In this document: one piece after another, positions 16,883 to 24,823 of the stretch
Position numbering within the stretch: the stretch's first letter is position 1
Layout of the letters: each line of letters starts with the position of its first letter
Source: Wenjunlia vitaminophila DSM 41686
GTDB taxonomy: Bacteria > Actinomycetota > Actinomycetes > Streptomycetales > Streptomycetaceae
Assembly: GCF_000380165.1 (NCBI RefSeq)
Contig: NZ_KB904634.1
Coordinates: 255,051-319,050, forward strand
Direction of reading: 5' to 3'
DNA: 64,000 nucleotides
Made by a program: the position numbers and the translations under genes
The notes under the pieces: generated by a model
Told to the model about the DNA's origin: nothing
Databases searched by the model: none
What the model saw: the letters and a program-made list of their open reading frames with translations, nothing else

Positions 16883-17932
16883 TCAGACGTCACCGACCCC
16901 CCGAACGACGGTGTCCGCGCCGAGCTGACCCTCCGAGGAGGAGTCCACCGCGAGCCGTTTCCTGGACAGGCCGATCCAGCCCCGTCTCGCCGCGTACCAA
17001 CCCAACTGCATCCGGGTGGCGACGCCTGCCCGGTCCATCAGGCTCCTCGCCCGGCGCAGCACGGTACGGCGTCCGACGCCCAGGTGCCGGGCGACCGCCT
17101 CGTCAGTGAGCCCGCTCAACAACAACGTGAGCAGCCGCACATCCGCCTTGTCCAGTTCCGCGGGCCGCACCCCCTCGATCCCGGCACCGAGGTCCAGCGG
17201 CACGCTGTCCACCCAGACCCGTTCGAACAACTCGATGAGCGCGTCGAGCAACGGACTCGGTTGGACGATCACGGTCGCCCCGGGCCAGGTGCCGATGCCA
17301 CCCAACGCGGGCAGGATCGCCAGCTCCCGGTCCACGATCATCACCTTCATCGGGATTCGGGCAATCACCCGGGCCTGTTCGCCGGCCTCGATGCACTGGT
17401 CGATCCGCTCCATGGCGCCGGGGTAGTCGATCGCGTGCCGGTCGTAGACCGTCCGGTAGGAGACCCCTGCGGCGAGTTGCTCCACCTGGATCCGGTTGTC
17501 CACGGACGAATAGGGCGGTGTGTCGAAGTGCAGGACCTCCCTGCGCGCACCGCGCTGGATCTGCTCCACCCGCTGCGGCACCGCGGCCTTCGGGGTGTAC
17601 TCAACCGGCAACTGGCCGCGCTGCTCCCGGGTGCTGGCGTGGTACTCGTCGGCGAGCCGCATCATGGCGGCACGGGCCGTCATCAACTCCTGCATCCTGT
17701 GCAGCAGCAGTACCTCCCCCGCGGTGTCGGGAGGCTGGGCGGCGACCCGCCGCCCGTCCGGTTCGTCGCGGCTGACCAGTCCGTGACTCGTGAGCCCGTC
17801 GAGCGCCCGGCCCACCGCCCCGGACGACAGTCCGGTCAACGTCGCGAGCTGCTCCTTCGGGCAGGCACCGCTACGCACCAGCGCGGCGTAGGTCCGCGCC
17901 TCCTCCTCGGTGAGACCCAGGGCCTCCAGCAT
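16883..17932 (-). CDS. TrmB-like/LuxR-type transcriptional regulator
   Basis: A 349-residue regulator. Residues 1-80 form a TrmB-type winged helix (MLEALGLTEEEARTYAALV, GAVGRALDGLTSHGLVSRDE). A central PLD-like ligand region (about 120-255) contains REVLHFDTPPYSS. A C-terminal LuxR helix-turn-helix (about 270-325: LLTLLLSGLTDEAVARHLGV, RRTVLRRARSLMDRAG) completes it. No receiver domain is present. Such two-HTH regulators are common in actinomycetes beside secondary-metabolite and stress loci; their ligands are mostly unknown. ATG 17932 has GGAGGAGAG upstream and is preferred to the ATG at 18013. Confidence 0.85.
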   Translation of the reverse strand: MLEALGLTEEEARTYAALVRSGACPKEQLATLTGLSSGAVGRALDGLTSHGLVSRDEPDGRRVAAQPPDTAGEVLLLHRMQELMTARAAMMRLADEYHASTREQRGQLPVEYTPKAAVPQRVEQIQRGARREVLHFDTPPYSSVDNRIQVEQLAAGVSYRTVYDRHAIDYPGAMERIDQCIEAGEQARVIARIPMKVMIVDRELAILPALGGIGTWPGATVIVQPSPLLDALIELFERVWVDSVPLDLGAGIEGVRPAELDKADVRLLTLLLSGLTDEAVARHLGVGRRTVLRRARSLMDRAGVATRMQLGWYAARRGWIGLSRKRLAVDSSSEGQLGADTVVRGVGDV

Positions 17933-18300
17933 CGCCGCTCTCCTCCCGTCCGTGGCGCACGCCCAGGCCACCACGAGGGGACCACAGCCCCGGACGCCTG
18001 CTGCCCGACGCACCGAACCACGCCCATTTCGCGACCGGTGTCACGTGGTGACTGTATTAGACACATGGTTGGCCCAGGACTGGTCAGGGGCGCGATGTCC
18101 GACGATGGCCCAGGTCACCACCGTCCCCGAACCCAACGGCGCCCACGCGCGACGCCCGACTGGGAAACCCCAGCCGGGCGCCTGTCCACACTGCTCGTGG
18201 TGTGGTCAACTCACCACGGTGTCGCACCCCCTCACGGAGTTCGCCACCGCACGGGCTCGCGGGAAGGCACGACCGCCAGCGGGCCCCGTGGTGCGGGCGA
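17933..18300. other. Promoter region of the TrmB/LuxR gene
   Basis: No gene is seen in these 368 bases. On the minus strand TAATAC (18054-18059) could be a -10 element for the regulator. Adjacent to it GTCAC-GTG-GTGAC (18040-18052) is a perfect inverted repeat, a possible operator, perhaps for autoregulation. No clear -35 is found. Confidence 0.45.
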
Positions 18301-19161
18301 CTACTTCGCGGCCTTCGCCACCGGAGCGCAGGCTCCCTTGACGAAGGCGATGGAGTCCATGGTCCGGGAGTCGGACAGGATCGCGGTGTCCCCCTCCTTC
18401 AGGTGGTAGGTGAACTCCTGGTCGGTGGAACGGTCGCCGTTGCTCTGCCGGCTGGCGCCCTCGTCCGAACCAGCGGTCGTCCTGGTGCCCTTGTCGCCCT
18501 CGCCCTGGCTGGTGCCCTTCTCCGTGGTGCCCTTGTCGCCCTCGCCCTGGCTGGTGCCCTTCTCGGTGGTGCCCTTGTCGCCCTCGCCCTGACTGGTCCC
18601 CTTCTCCGTGGTGCCCTTGTCACCCTCGCCCTGACTGGTCCCCTTCTCCGGGCTGCCGGAGGTGTTCTTGTCCAGTCCCGCCGCGGGGGCGCCCGGGCCT
18701 GTTACCTGGGCCACCTCCGGGCCGATCACCGTGGCCCCGCCGACGAAGCTGCGGTGGAACTCGGTGTGCACCCCCTTCGGGCCTGACGGCGACCTCTCGG
18801 CGACACCGTCCGGCAGCGGCTGGCACAGGTAGCCCTCGGGGGGGTTGTAGACGGTCGAGACCCCGGCGTCGCGCAGCATCCGGGTGAACTCCGCCACCTC
18901 GTCGTCACCGTGCGGCCAGTCGGAGATGTGCACCACCACACCGCCGTTGTCGGTCTTCTCCACCGCGTAGGCCGGGGTGCCGGCGCCACCACCGGGCAGG
19001 GCCACGAAGGCACCAACCGCCGCGGCGGCGGTCACCAGACCGGTGACCGTACGGGTCGGGGTGAACACCCGCCGGCGCTCCGGCTCGGGCCAACCCGCCG
19101 CGGTGACCCTCGCCTCCCGCTTCAGCTCCTCCACCAAACGGTCCTCGAACGACGTGCTCAT
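18301..19161 (-). CDS. Membrane-anchored protein with tandem repeats, sigma-factor partner
   Basis: A 286-residue protein encoded four bases overlapping the end of an ECF sigma gene, the position of anti-sigma or associated factors. Residues 1-36 are cytoplasmic and charged (FEDRLVEELKREARV), 37-57 form one membrane span (TVTGLVTAAAAVGAFVAL), and the rest is extracytoplasmic. Residues 172-227 are four near-identical 14-residue units built on EKGTSQGEGDKGTT, strongly hydrophilic. The C-terminus (FTYHLKEGDTAILSDSRTMD) may fold again. No zinc anti-sigma motif (HxxxCxxC) is present, so an anti-sigma function is inferred from position only. The repeat block invites length variation. Confidence 0.75.
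   Translation of the reverse strand: MSTSFEDRLVEELKREARVTAAGWPEPERRRVFTPTRTVTGLVTAAAAVGAFVALPGGGAGTPAYAVEKTDNGGVVVHISDWPHGDDEVAEFTRMLRDAGVSTVYNPPEGYLCQPLPDGVAERSPSGPKGVHTEFHRSFVGGATVIGPEVAQVTGPGAPAAGLDKNTSGSPEKGTSQGEGDKGTTEKGTSQGEGDKGTTEKGTSQGEGDKGTTEKGTSQGEGDKGTRTTAGSDEGASRQSNGDRSTDQEFTYHLKEGDTAILSDSRTMDSIAFVKGACAPVAKAAK
18481..18648 (-). repeat. Four tandem 42-bp units inside the sigma-partner gene
   Basis: Four in-frame 42-bp direct repeats encode the EKGTSQGEGDKGTT units at residues 172-227. They are nearly identical at DNA level (small third-base differences such as tccgtg/tcggtg), which indicates recent expansion and makes slippage likely. Confidence 0.9.
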
Positions 19162-19751
19162 GCCTTGCCTCCTGAGTATGCGAACTGGTTGCTGGTGTCG
19201 GCCCCGGCGGTGGCGGCGCTCAGGGTCTTGCGGGCGCGGTGCAACCGGACCCGGGCGGTGACCTGGCTGATGCCCAGCGCGGCGGCGGCCTCCCCGACGG
19301 TGAGCTGATCGACGACGATGAGCTCGAGCACGGCCCGCTCCCCCTCCGGCAGCTCCGCCAGCGCGGCGAGCGCCCGGCGGCTCTCGCCCTCCGCGGTGAG
19401 CTTGTCCTCGATCCGGGAGATGTCGTCGGACTCCAGCAGACGGCGACCCGCGACCCGGGTGGTGAGGACGGACTCCCGCACGGCTCGACGGCGTTCCGCC
19501 GACGCGATGTTCCGCGCGATGCCGAACAACCAGGCGATCTCGCTGCCACGTTGCAGCCGCCGGGAGTAGCCGGAGTCGATCACAGCGAGGAAGACCTCGG
19601 CGGTGAGGTCGGCCACGGTGTGTGGGTCATCCACCCGGCGTGCGAGGAACCGGGTGACCGCGTCCACGTGACGCCGGTAGAACTCCTCCAGATGGTCCGG
19701 CTCCCAGGCTGTCGCGGCGGGGCCGCGGTGTCGCCTGGTGGGTATCTTCAC
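19158..19751 (-). CDS. ECF-type RNA polymerase sigma factor
   Basis: A 197-residue group IV sigma factor. Region 2 spans about 20-90 (LEEFYRRHVDAVTRFLARRV, DLTAEVFLAVI, EIAWLFGIARNIASAERRR), and region 4 about 130-185 (LAELPEGERAVLELIVV, QLTVGEAAAALGISQVTARV). The stop overlaps the start of the repeat protein gene as ATGA, so the two are translationally coupled and probably form a sigma/partner pair. ATG 19751 begins a Lys/Arg-rich leader before region 2. Target promoters cannot be inferred. Confidence 0.88.
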   Translation of the reverse strand: MKIPTRRHRGPAATAWEPDHLEEFYRRHVDAVTRFLARRVDDPHTVADLTAEVFLAVIDSGYSRRLQRGSEIAWLFGIARNIASAERRRAVRESVLTTRVAGRRLLESDDISRIEDKLTAEGESRRALAALAELPEGERAVLELIVVDQLTVGEAAAALGISQVTARVRLHRARKTLSAATAGADTSNQFAYSGGKA

Positions 19752-20256
19752 GTGAGGCTCTCCTCTCTGCTGCCGTACACCCCGTACTGGCAGCCGGGCG
19801 GGAGAGCGTTACGAGCCCCTGGTCAGAGGGCATGTGCCGAGGGGTCCAGTCCCCGTGCCCAGCGGCGAAACCGCGACGGCGACAACCGTGACGAGCGCGG
19901 TCGGGTCTCCGAACGGGCGGCCGGAACGAGCACGTTGGGGTCGGCGGCGGTGCCGCCCGCTACCGTGCCCCGCGGCGTCAGTTCGACGACGCGGCGTGCG
20001 GACACCGACAGGTGCCCGGCCGCGGTTCCGGGAGCGTACCGCTCGCCCGGCGCGGCGGGTGGCGAACCGCCGCCGGAATCGCCCCCGCACAGGACACCAG
20101 CGCCAACGGCCGGTCGTTCCCCGGGGCCACCCGGCCAGAGAGCGCCCTCGGACCGCAAGAACAAGATCCAAAACCCCTTCCTTTTTCCACACGCCCCCGG
20201 ATACCTCTGTACCCGGGGCGGCCGATCGGCGGGCGCACGAGAGCGTGGGGGCAACG
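19752..20256. other. Intergenic region, sigma factor / MBL gene (divergent)
   Basis: 505 bases without a credible gene between divergent genes. A short AT-richer run near 20160-20190 precedes CCCCGG/CCGGGG arms around 20195-20220, which could be part of the MBL-gene promoter. Nothing else stands out; the many open frames here follow from GC skew. Confidence 0.4.
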
Positions 20257-21141
20257 GTGGACACAGAACCGAGCAAGGGCGACTGGAGCGTGGACGAACG
20301 CTGCATGAACTGCGATGTCGCCCGGCAACTCGCGCCCGGCCTGATCGGTGAGGTCGGCGGGCGCTCCGTCGTCCTTCGGCAGCCGCGGGACCAGGCCGAG
20401 GTCAGGCAGCTCCACGCCGCCGCGCACGCCTGCCCCAGCCGGTCGATCCGCGCCCCGGGGAGGTTGGACGCGGCACTGGACCCGTTCCCGATGGCCCTGG
20501 ACGACACCGTGCACCTCTGCGGGCACAACTCCACGCACACCGCGGGGGCCAACTCCTACCTGCTGTGCCGTCCGGACGGCACCGTGATGATGGTGGACAC
20601 GCCACGGTGGAGCACCGCGCTGGCCGAGCGTTACCAGGCGCTGGGCCGCGTCACCGACGTCCTGCTCACCCACCGCGACCACGCCGCCCACGGCCGCCGT
20701 TACGCCGACGCCTTCGGCGCCAGGCTGTGGATCCACGAGGGGGACCTCGAGGCCGCACCGGACGCCGACCGCGTCCTGCGCGGCACGGACCCGGCAACGA
20801 TCGCGCCGGGGGTGGTCGCCCTCCCCCTCCCCGGCCACACGCGAGGCAGCGTGCTCTATCTCGCGGACGGGCGGTACTGCTTCAGCGGCGACAGCTTCTA
20901 CTGGTCGCGTGCGACCGGGGACATCGAGGTGGCCGAGAGCGTCACCTGGTACTCCATCGAGGAACTGGCCGCCTCCCTCGCCCGCGCCATCGACCAGCTC
21001 CGCTTCGAATGGCTGTTGCCGGGCCACGGCGACCGGCGGCACCTCCCCGCGGAGGAGATGACCCGACGACTGGAGCGGCTGGCGAACCGTACCCGGGAAC
21101 TCCGCCCGCGGACCGTCGACTTCACGGCGGTCCGCTGGTGA
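20257..21141 (+). CDS. Ferredoxin-like domain fused to metallo-beta-lactamase-fold hydrolase
   Basis: A 294-residue protein. Residues 12-65 resemble a reduced ferredoxin-like domain (CMNCDVARQLAPG with Cys16 and Cys19, AAHACPSRSI with Cys59). Residues 80-270 form an MBL-fold domain with THRDHAAH (His139, Asp141, His142), PLPGHTRGSVLYL, FSGDSFYW and LLPGHGDRRHL, the usual dinuclear metal ligands. A similar fusion occurs in plants and actinobacteria; it is usually treated as a glyoxalase II-like hydrolase with redox input. Two GTG starts are possible (20245 and 20257); the latter follows GGGGG. Only three Cys are seen in the ferredoxin part, so a standard [4Fe-4S] cluster would need another ligand. 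Confidence 0.8.
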   Translation: MDTEPSKGDWSVDERCMNCDVARQLAPGLIGEVGGRSVVLRQPRDQAEVRQLHAAAHACPSRSIRAPGRLDAALDPFPMALDDTVHLCGHNSTHTAGANSYLLCRPDGTVMMVDTPRWSTALAERYQALGRVTDVLLTHRDHAAHGRRYADAFGARLWIHEGDLEAAPDADRVLRGTDPATIAPGVVALPLPGHTRGSVLYLADGRYCFSGDSFYWSRATGDIEVAESVTWYSIEELAASLARAIDQLRFEWLLPGHGDRRHLPAEEMTRRLERLANRTRELRPRTVDFTAVRW

Positions 21142-21181
21142 CGGCCCGGTACGGGAGCTTTGCTCGGTCCGGGTTGTACCG

Positions 21182-21421
21182 GGGCAGCCACTCGATGGCC
21201 ATGCAGGCGATCTCCTCGACACCGTCGCCTACGCCGACCTGTGCACCCAGCACAACGGCGGGCGCTTCCTGCACCACATGCCGAAGGTCGCGTTCAAGAA
21301 CGACGGGGCCGTCATGAAGACGGCCCACCAGATCGCCGCCGACGGCTGGGACGTCGACCTGCCGCTGTGGTCCGACGCCGCGGACTGCGGCCCCTGCCAC
21401 CCCGGCAACGACTCGCACTGA
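21182..21421 (+). pseudogene. 3' remnant of an unrecognised gene (CGPC tail)
   Basis: This frame, read up to TGA at 21419-21421, encodes a protein-like stretch: AYADLCTQHNGGRFLHHMPK, then HQIAADGWDVDLPLWSDAAD and CGPCHPGNDSH. It has no start codon in frame after the MBL stop. ATGs at 21195 and 21201 lie one frame away, so a frameshift or 5' loss is likely. The amino-acid composition is coherent and unlike a shadow frame. Eight bases after the stop comes a very strong hairpin, which supports a genuine gene end. The family is not recognised; the closing CGPC could bind metal. Confidence 0.5.
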
Positions 21422-21428
21422 GCACCGA

Positions 21429-21464
21429 CCGGGTGGGTCTGGCCGACAGGCCGGACCCACCCGG
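21429..21464 (+). terminator. Strong hairpin, 16-bp stem
   Basis: CCGGGTGGGTCTGGCC (21429-21444) pairs with GGCCGGACCCACCCGG (21449-21464) around GACA, with one U-G pair. It lies eight bases after the remnant ORF stop. Confidence 0.8.
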
Positions 21465-21484
21465 GCCCGCCCGGGTGACACGCT

Positions 21485-21952
21485 ATGGCCACCCACCTGT
21501 TCGGCCACCTGGCCCCGCGGCTACGCCTGGTCCACGCCGACGTGGTCGACCACCTGACCGCGGCGCCCGGCAGGTACGACGTGCTGTACAGCCTCTTCGG
21601 CGCGGCTGACTTCACCGACCCGCGGAGCCTGCTTGCCGCCGCGGCCCGCGCCCTCCGTCCAGGGGGACGACTGGTGATCTCCACCCTCGCCCACTACCTC
21701 AGCGGCAGTCCCGCGGAGACAGACGTCACCCACGCGGACATCCCCACGAAGACGCCCACCGGAGAACCCGCCACGATGTGCAGGTGGGTGCTCCAAGAGC
21801 ACGTGTGGACCAAGCTGCTCGCCGAGACCGGGCTCCGGGACGTCACCGTGGACACGCTCCCCGCAGCGGCGAACGGCCCTCGCGCGGCGGACACCCTGCT
21901 GCTGTCCGCCCGCCGGCCCTGGCGGAGGCTGGGCTCATCGCTCCGCCCGTGA
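21485..21952 (+). pseudogene. 5'-truncated class I SAM-dependent methyltransferase
   Basis: 155 codons cover only the second half of a class I methyltransferase: LRLVHADVVDHL (acidic beta-strand 3/4 region), GRYDVLYSLFGAADF, ALRPGGRLVIST and a C-terminal VLQEHVWTKLLAETGLRDV. The N-terminal third with the glycine-rich SAM loop (GxGxG) is absent, and the upstream frame closes at TGA 21476. No ribosome site precedes ATG 21485, and a terminator sits 20 bp before it. It is therefore probably a decayed gene, although a short expressed protein cannot be excluded. Confidence 0.65.
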
Positions 21953-22074
21953 CGCGAAGGCAGCCGGCGAAAGGGCGCAACCGCCGGGGCCGGGAGGCCA
22001 GGATGCCTGGTTCCAGTGTCCGATTCCCAACAGGTCTGCCTGGCTACTCCCTGGCGCGCTGCCGGCCCCGCGAA

Positions 22075-22108
22075 GAAGCCCCCGCCGGCGACTTCCGGAG
22101 GGGGCTTC
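22075..22108. terminator. Terminator hairpin between convergent genes
   Basis: GAAGCCCCC (22075-22083) pairs with GGGGGCTTC (22100-22108). The TTC on one side and GAAGAA on the other give partial U tracts in both directions. It lies just before the stop of the peptidase gene read leftward. Confidence 0.75.
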
Positions 22109-22116
22109 CTGCTTGA

Positions 22117-23505
22117 TCACCTGATGCCGACGGCCGCCAGTGCCATCCGCTGAGCTGCGGTGATCTCCCGTGGCCAGTAGACGTAGGCGATGCCCCCGCT
22201 GCCGCTCCTGACCTGGCCGTCCGCGGCGTAGCGCTTGGTGCGCAGCCAGATGTTCTCGAACTGCCGCCGGTCGTACACCCGGCGGACGGCGTCGTTGTTG
22301 TCCGACGCCGGGTCGTTCGCGATCACGTTGCCGTCCTGGGTGAAGCCGACCAGGCACATCAGGTGCCCGGCGGTGCCGTAACCGGCGCCGTCGAGTTCCT
22401 CGGCCCTGAAGGACTGCGAGGTGATGACGGGCAGTCCGGCCCGGATCAGGGTCTCGGCGTCGGTGAGCGAGCGCAGCCGGGTGATCACCGCCTCCATGTC
22501 GCGGTAGGTGGTGGCGTAGGCCGCGTTGAACGGCCAGTTGCCGCACCCCGCGTACTGCCAGTCGAAGGTGTGCCGTGCGGCGTGGCAGACCTGCGGGTCG
22601 GCGTAGTCCGGGTTGACCCAGGCCAGGTCGGCGGGGGTGGGACGGCGGCCGTGGTACTCGATGACCATCTGCGAGGAGGTGGGACTGCACCAGGCCTCGC
22701 CCCCGTTGTCGTACTCGGGGTACTGCCCCTTGTGGATCTCCTGGGAGTAGCGGGGCACCACGAGCTCCACGCCGGTGGCCGGGCCGGGGGTGGACGCGGG
22801 GACCGTGAAGCGGTCCGGGATGTCCGACGCCATGGCCCCGGCCCGCCAGACCCGGGGAGCGGCGTCGGAGCCGGGCCTGCGGTGCAGGGTGAGGCGGAGC
22901 CGGTAGCTGACCAGGCGCAGTGCACTGGAGGTGTCGTCGATGGAGAAGGTGTCGGTCCAGATGGTGCTCTTGCCGTCGGTCTGGCCGTCCACCGAGGTGC
23001 GCCTGATGTCCCCGTCGCCGGCCGCCCACCGGCCCAGCACGTACCAGGGGGTGCTGCTGCCGTCGGTGTAGGTGCCGTGCATCTCGACCTGGACCCAGGT
23101 TCCCGCGGGGGTGTGCGCGTTCCAGGAGGCGACGAGTTCGCTGGAGCCGAAGCCGATCCGGTGGACCGGGGACGTCCACACGGCGCTCTGCCAGGTGCTG
23201 GTCCTCCCGGTGTGCGGATCGGTGTACTCGGTGGTGCGCGTCGGCTGTCCGATGGTGATCGCGGGGCGTGCGCCGCCGAGCACACGGACGCCCTCGCCGG
23301 CGCCGGAACGCCAGTCGGAGTACGAGGTCCAGGTGTGGTTGTCCACGGGGGCGTCGTCCTTGCCGCGTCGCTCGGCGTCCGTCGGGGCGGGCGCGGTGCC
23401 GGCGGGGGTACCGGCCCGGGAAGCGGCGGACGCCGCTGGGGACGCGGCAGCCGCGGCGGCGGCGACAGCGGCGGCGATGACGGCTCTCCGGGGTGCTTGG
23501 GTCAT
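22117..23505 (-). CDS. Secreted C39-like cysteine peptidase
   Basis: A 462-residue exported protein. Residues 1-30 are a signal peptide (RR followed by a long Ala-rich core and an ASA cleavage region). Residues 55-255 form a beta-rich domain; 255-455 are a peptidase C39-like (papain-fold) domain. Cys273 in EAWCSPTSSQM, His381 in YGTAGHLMCLVGF and Asn397/Asp398 in IANDPAS are the expected catalytic set. ATG 23505 has AGGGGAA upstream; the longer open frame (to 23682) has no signal peptide in the right place. Homologues are common in streptomycetes without known substrates. It probably acts outside the cell on proteins or peptidoglycan-linked peptides. Confidence 0.85.
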   Translation of the reverse strand: MTQAPRRAVIAAAVAAAAAAASPAASAASRAGTPAGTAPAPTDAERRGKDDAPVDNHTWTSYSDWRSGAGEGVRVLGGARPAITIGQPTRTTEYTDPHTGRTSTWQSAVWTSPVHRIGFGSSELVASWNAHTPAGTWVQVEMHGTYTDGSSTPWYVLGRWAAGDGDIRRTSVDGQTDGKSTIWTDTFSIDDTSSALRLVSYRLRLTLHRRPGSDAAPRVWRAGAMASDIPDRFTVPASTPGPATGVELVVPRYSQEIHKGQYPEYDNGGEAWCSPTSSQMVIEYHGRRPTPADLAWVNPDYADPQVCHAARHTFDWQYAGCGNWPFNAAYATTYRDMEAVITRLRSLTDAETLIRAGLPVITSQSFRAEELDGAGYGTAGHLMCLVGFTQDGNVIANDPASDNNDAVRRVYDRRQFENIWLRTKRYAADGQVRSGSGGIAYVYWPREITAAQRMALAAVGIR

Positions 23506-23787
23506 GAAGGGTTCCCCTTGTGGTGACGGCGGACAGGGCTGTGCGGTCGCGTGTTCGCAAGTCACTATCCCCACCGGGACGGGCGTTGTACCAGGGGTGG
23601 GGCCCGGCACGTGTGGGGATGGCCGGTCGGGCCGGGTCGGGACGGGGTTCTTGTGCGTCACCCGGACGGATGTTCCTCGCACATCTGGACACTCACGGGT
23701 GAGTTCCCTTTATCGCGTCGCTTCGGGCCTGTCCCGGGGATACCGTGGCAGAGTCACCCCGGGGGAGGGTGGCGGGCGGGGGGCGCC
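23506..23787. promoter_or_regulatory. Divergent promoter region with palindrome
   Basis: 282 bases separate the peptidase and membrane-protein starts. ACTCAC-GG-GTGAGT (23691-23704) is a perfect inverted repeat and could be an operator for either gene. No -10/-35 pair is convincing. Confidence 0.4.
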
Positions 23788-24813
23788 ATGATGACGACGA
23801 GTCACGCCAACGCGGCGGCGATGCCGTTACGGCCACACACGACCACCGCGCCACCGCGGCGGCGCGGTACCTCGCGCCGGATGGTACGGCGCAGGCTCGG
23901 GCTCTTCCGGGGGAACCGCTATGCCGCCACCCGGGTGATGCTCCTGGTCAAGGAGCACCACCGGCTGGGCAGTGAGCTCGCCCTGCTCGGGGAGCGGGCG
24001 GGGGAGCGCGGCGCCCAGATCCGGGCGTCCCTGGACGTCGCCTGGGACCACCTGACCCATCGGCGCCCCGACCCACTGGTCGGTGCCGCGTACCTGGCGC
24101 TCGCCGACCAGTCGTTGGTGTGGTTGTTGCCACGGCCCCGGCTGGTCTCCCGGGGCACCGTAGTGCTCGCGACGCTGGACGCCTCGCCGGACCCGGCGGC
24201 GCAGGAGGCGGGGCGCAGGCTGCGCAAGTGCCTGGACAACGCGGAGGACGACGACGCGGTGCGGGCCGCGCTGTGCGCCGCCGTGGAGCTGGTGCACACC
24301 GCGGGCGAGTCGCAGACCATCGCCGACGACCTCCAGGTGCGGCGGCTCGAGCACCTGTTCTTCTACGCGGCCGGGATTCTGCTGCTGCTGTGCGCGGCGG
24401 TGCCGTTGGCGGCCCCGGACGCCTTGTTCACCGCGTGGCCGCCCGCACCCGCGGGAGGACGTACCGGCGCCCTGCTGGTGGTCACCGGGGCGGTGGTGGT
24501 GATGGGGGCGGCCGGCGGGGTGCTCAGCGGCCTGCTCCAGACCAGGCACGCCCGCTCCAGTCTGATGACGTACCGGACCAGCACCCTGAACCTGGCGCTC
24601 CGGCCGTTGGTGGGCGCGCTGGTCGCCCTGGTGATCACGGTGTTGGCGGGTTGGCGGGCCCTGCCCGCGGTCGAGGGGGACGACCCGGGCCTGCTGTTGC
24701 TCGCCGCGTTCGCCGCCGGGTTCTCCGAGCGGTTCTTCCTGAAGCTGCTGAAGGTGCCGCGGGGCGGGGTGGACGAGCCGGCCCGCCCGGCACGGCCCCG
24801 GGAGGCGCCGTGA
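23788..24813 (+). CDS. Membrane protein of unknown function
   Basis: 341 residues that I cannot assign to a family. A basic N-terminal arm (residues 20-45) leads to a soluble helical region (about 45-185). Four hydrophobic segments follow: LFFYAAGILLLLCAAVPLAA (about 195-214), GALLVVTGAVVVMGAAGGVL, LRPLVGALVALVITVLAGW, and a weaker LLLLAAFAAGFSERFFLKLL near 315-334. The N-terminal half is probably cytoplasmic. ATG 23788 is followed directly by a second ATG; the G-run before it serves as ribosome site. Codon 14 is TTA (23827-23829). It is divergent from the secreted peptidase and convergent with the LigD-polymerase gene 10 bp away. Confidence 0.65.
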   Translation: MMTTSHANAAAMPLRPHTTTAPPRRRGTSRRMVRRRLGLFRGNRYAATRVMLLVKEHHRLGSELALLGERAGERGAQIRASLDVAWDHLTHRRPDPLVGAAYLALADQSLVWLLPRPRLVSRGTVVLATLDASPDPAAQEAGRRLRKCLDNAEDDDAVRAALCAAVELVHTAGESQTIADDLQVRRLEHLFFYAAGILLLLCAAVPLAAPDALFTAWPPAPAGGRTGALLVVTGAVVVMGAAGGVLSGLLQTRHARSSLMTYRTSTLNLALRPLVGALVALVITVLAGWRALPAVEGDDPGLLLLAAFAAGFSERFFLKLLKVPRGGVDEPARPARPREAP

Positions 24814-24823
24814 CCCGTGGGCC

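Noticed and set aside
15307-17109. 600-codon plus-strand frame opposite thioesterase and cold-shock genes
   Set aside because: Low-complexity shadow with no family resemblance, spanning three real antisense genes and gaps.
18481-18648. CRISPR-like direct repeats
   Set aside because: The units are contiguous 42-bp in-frame coding repeats without spacers.
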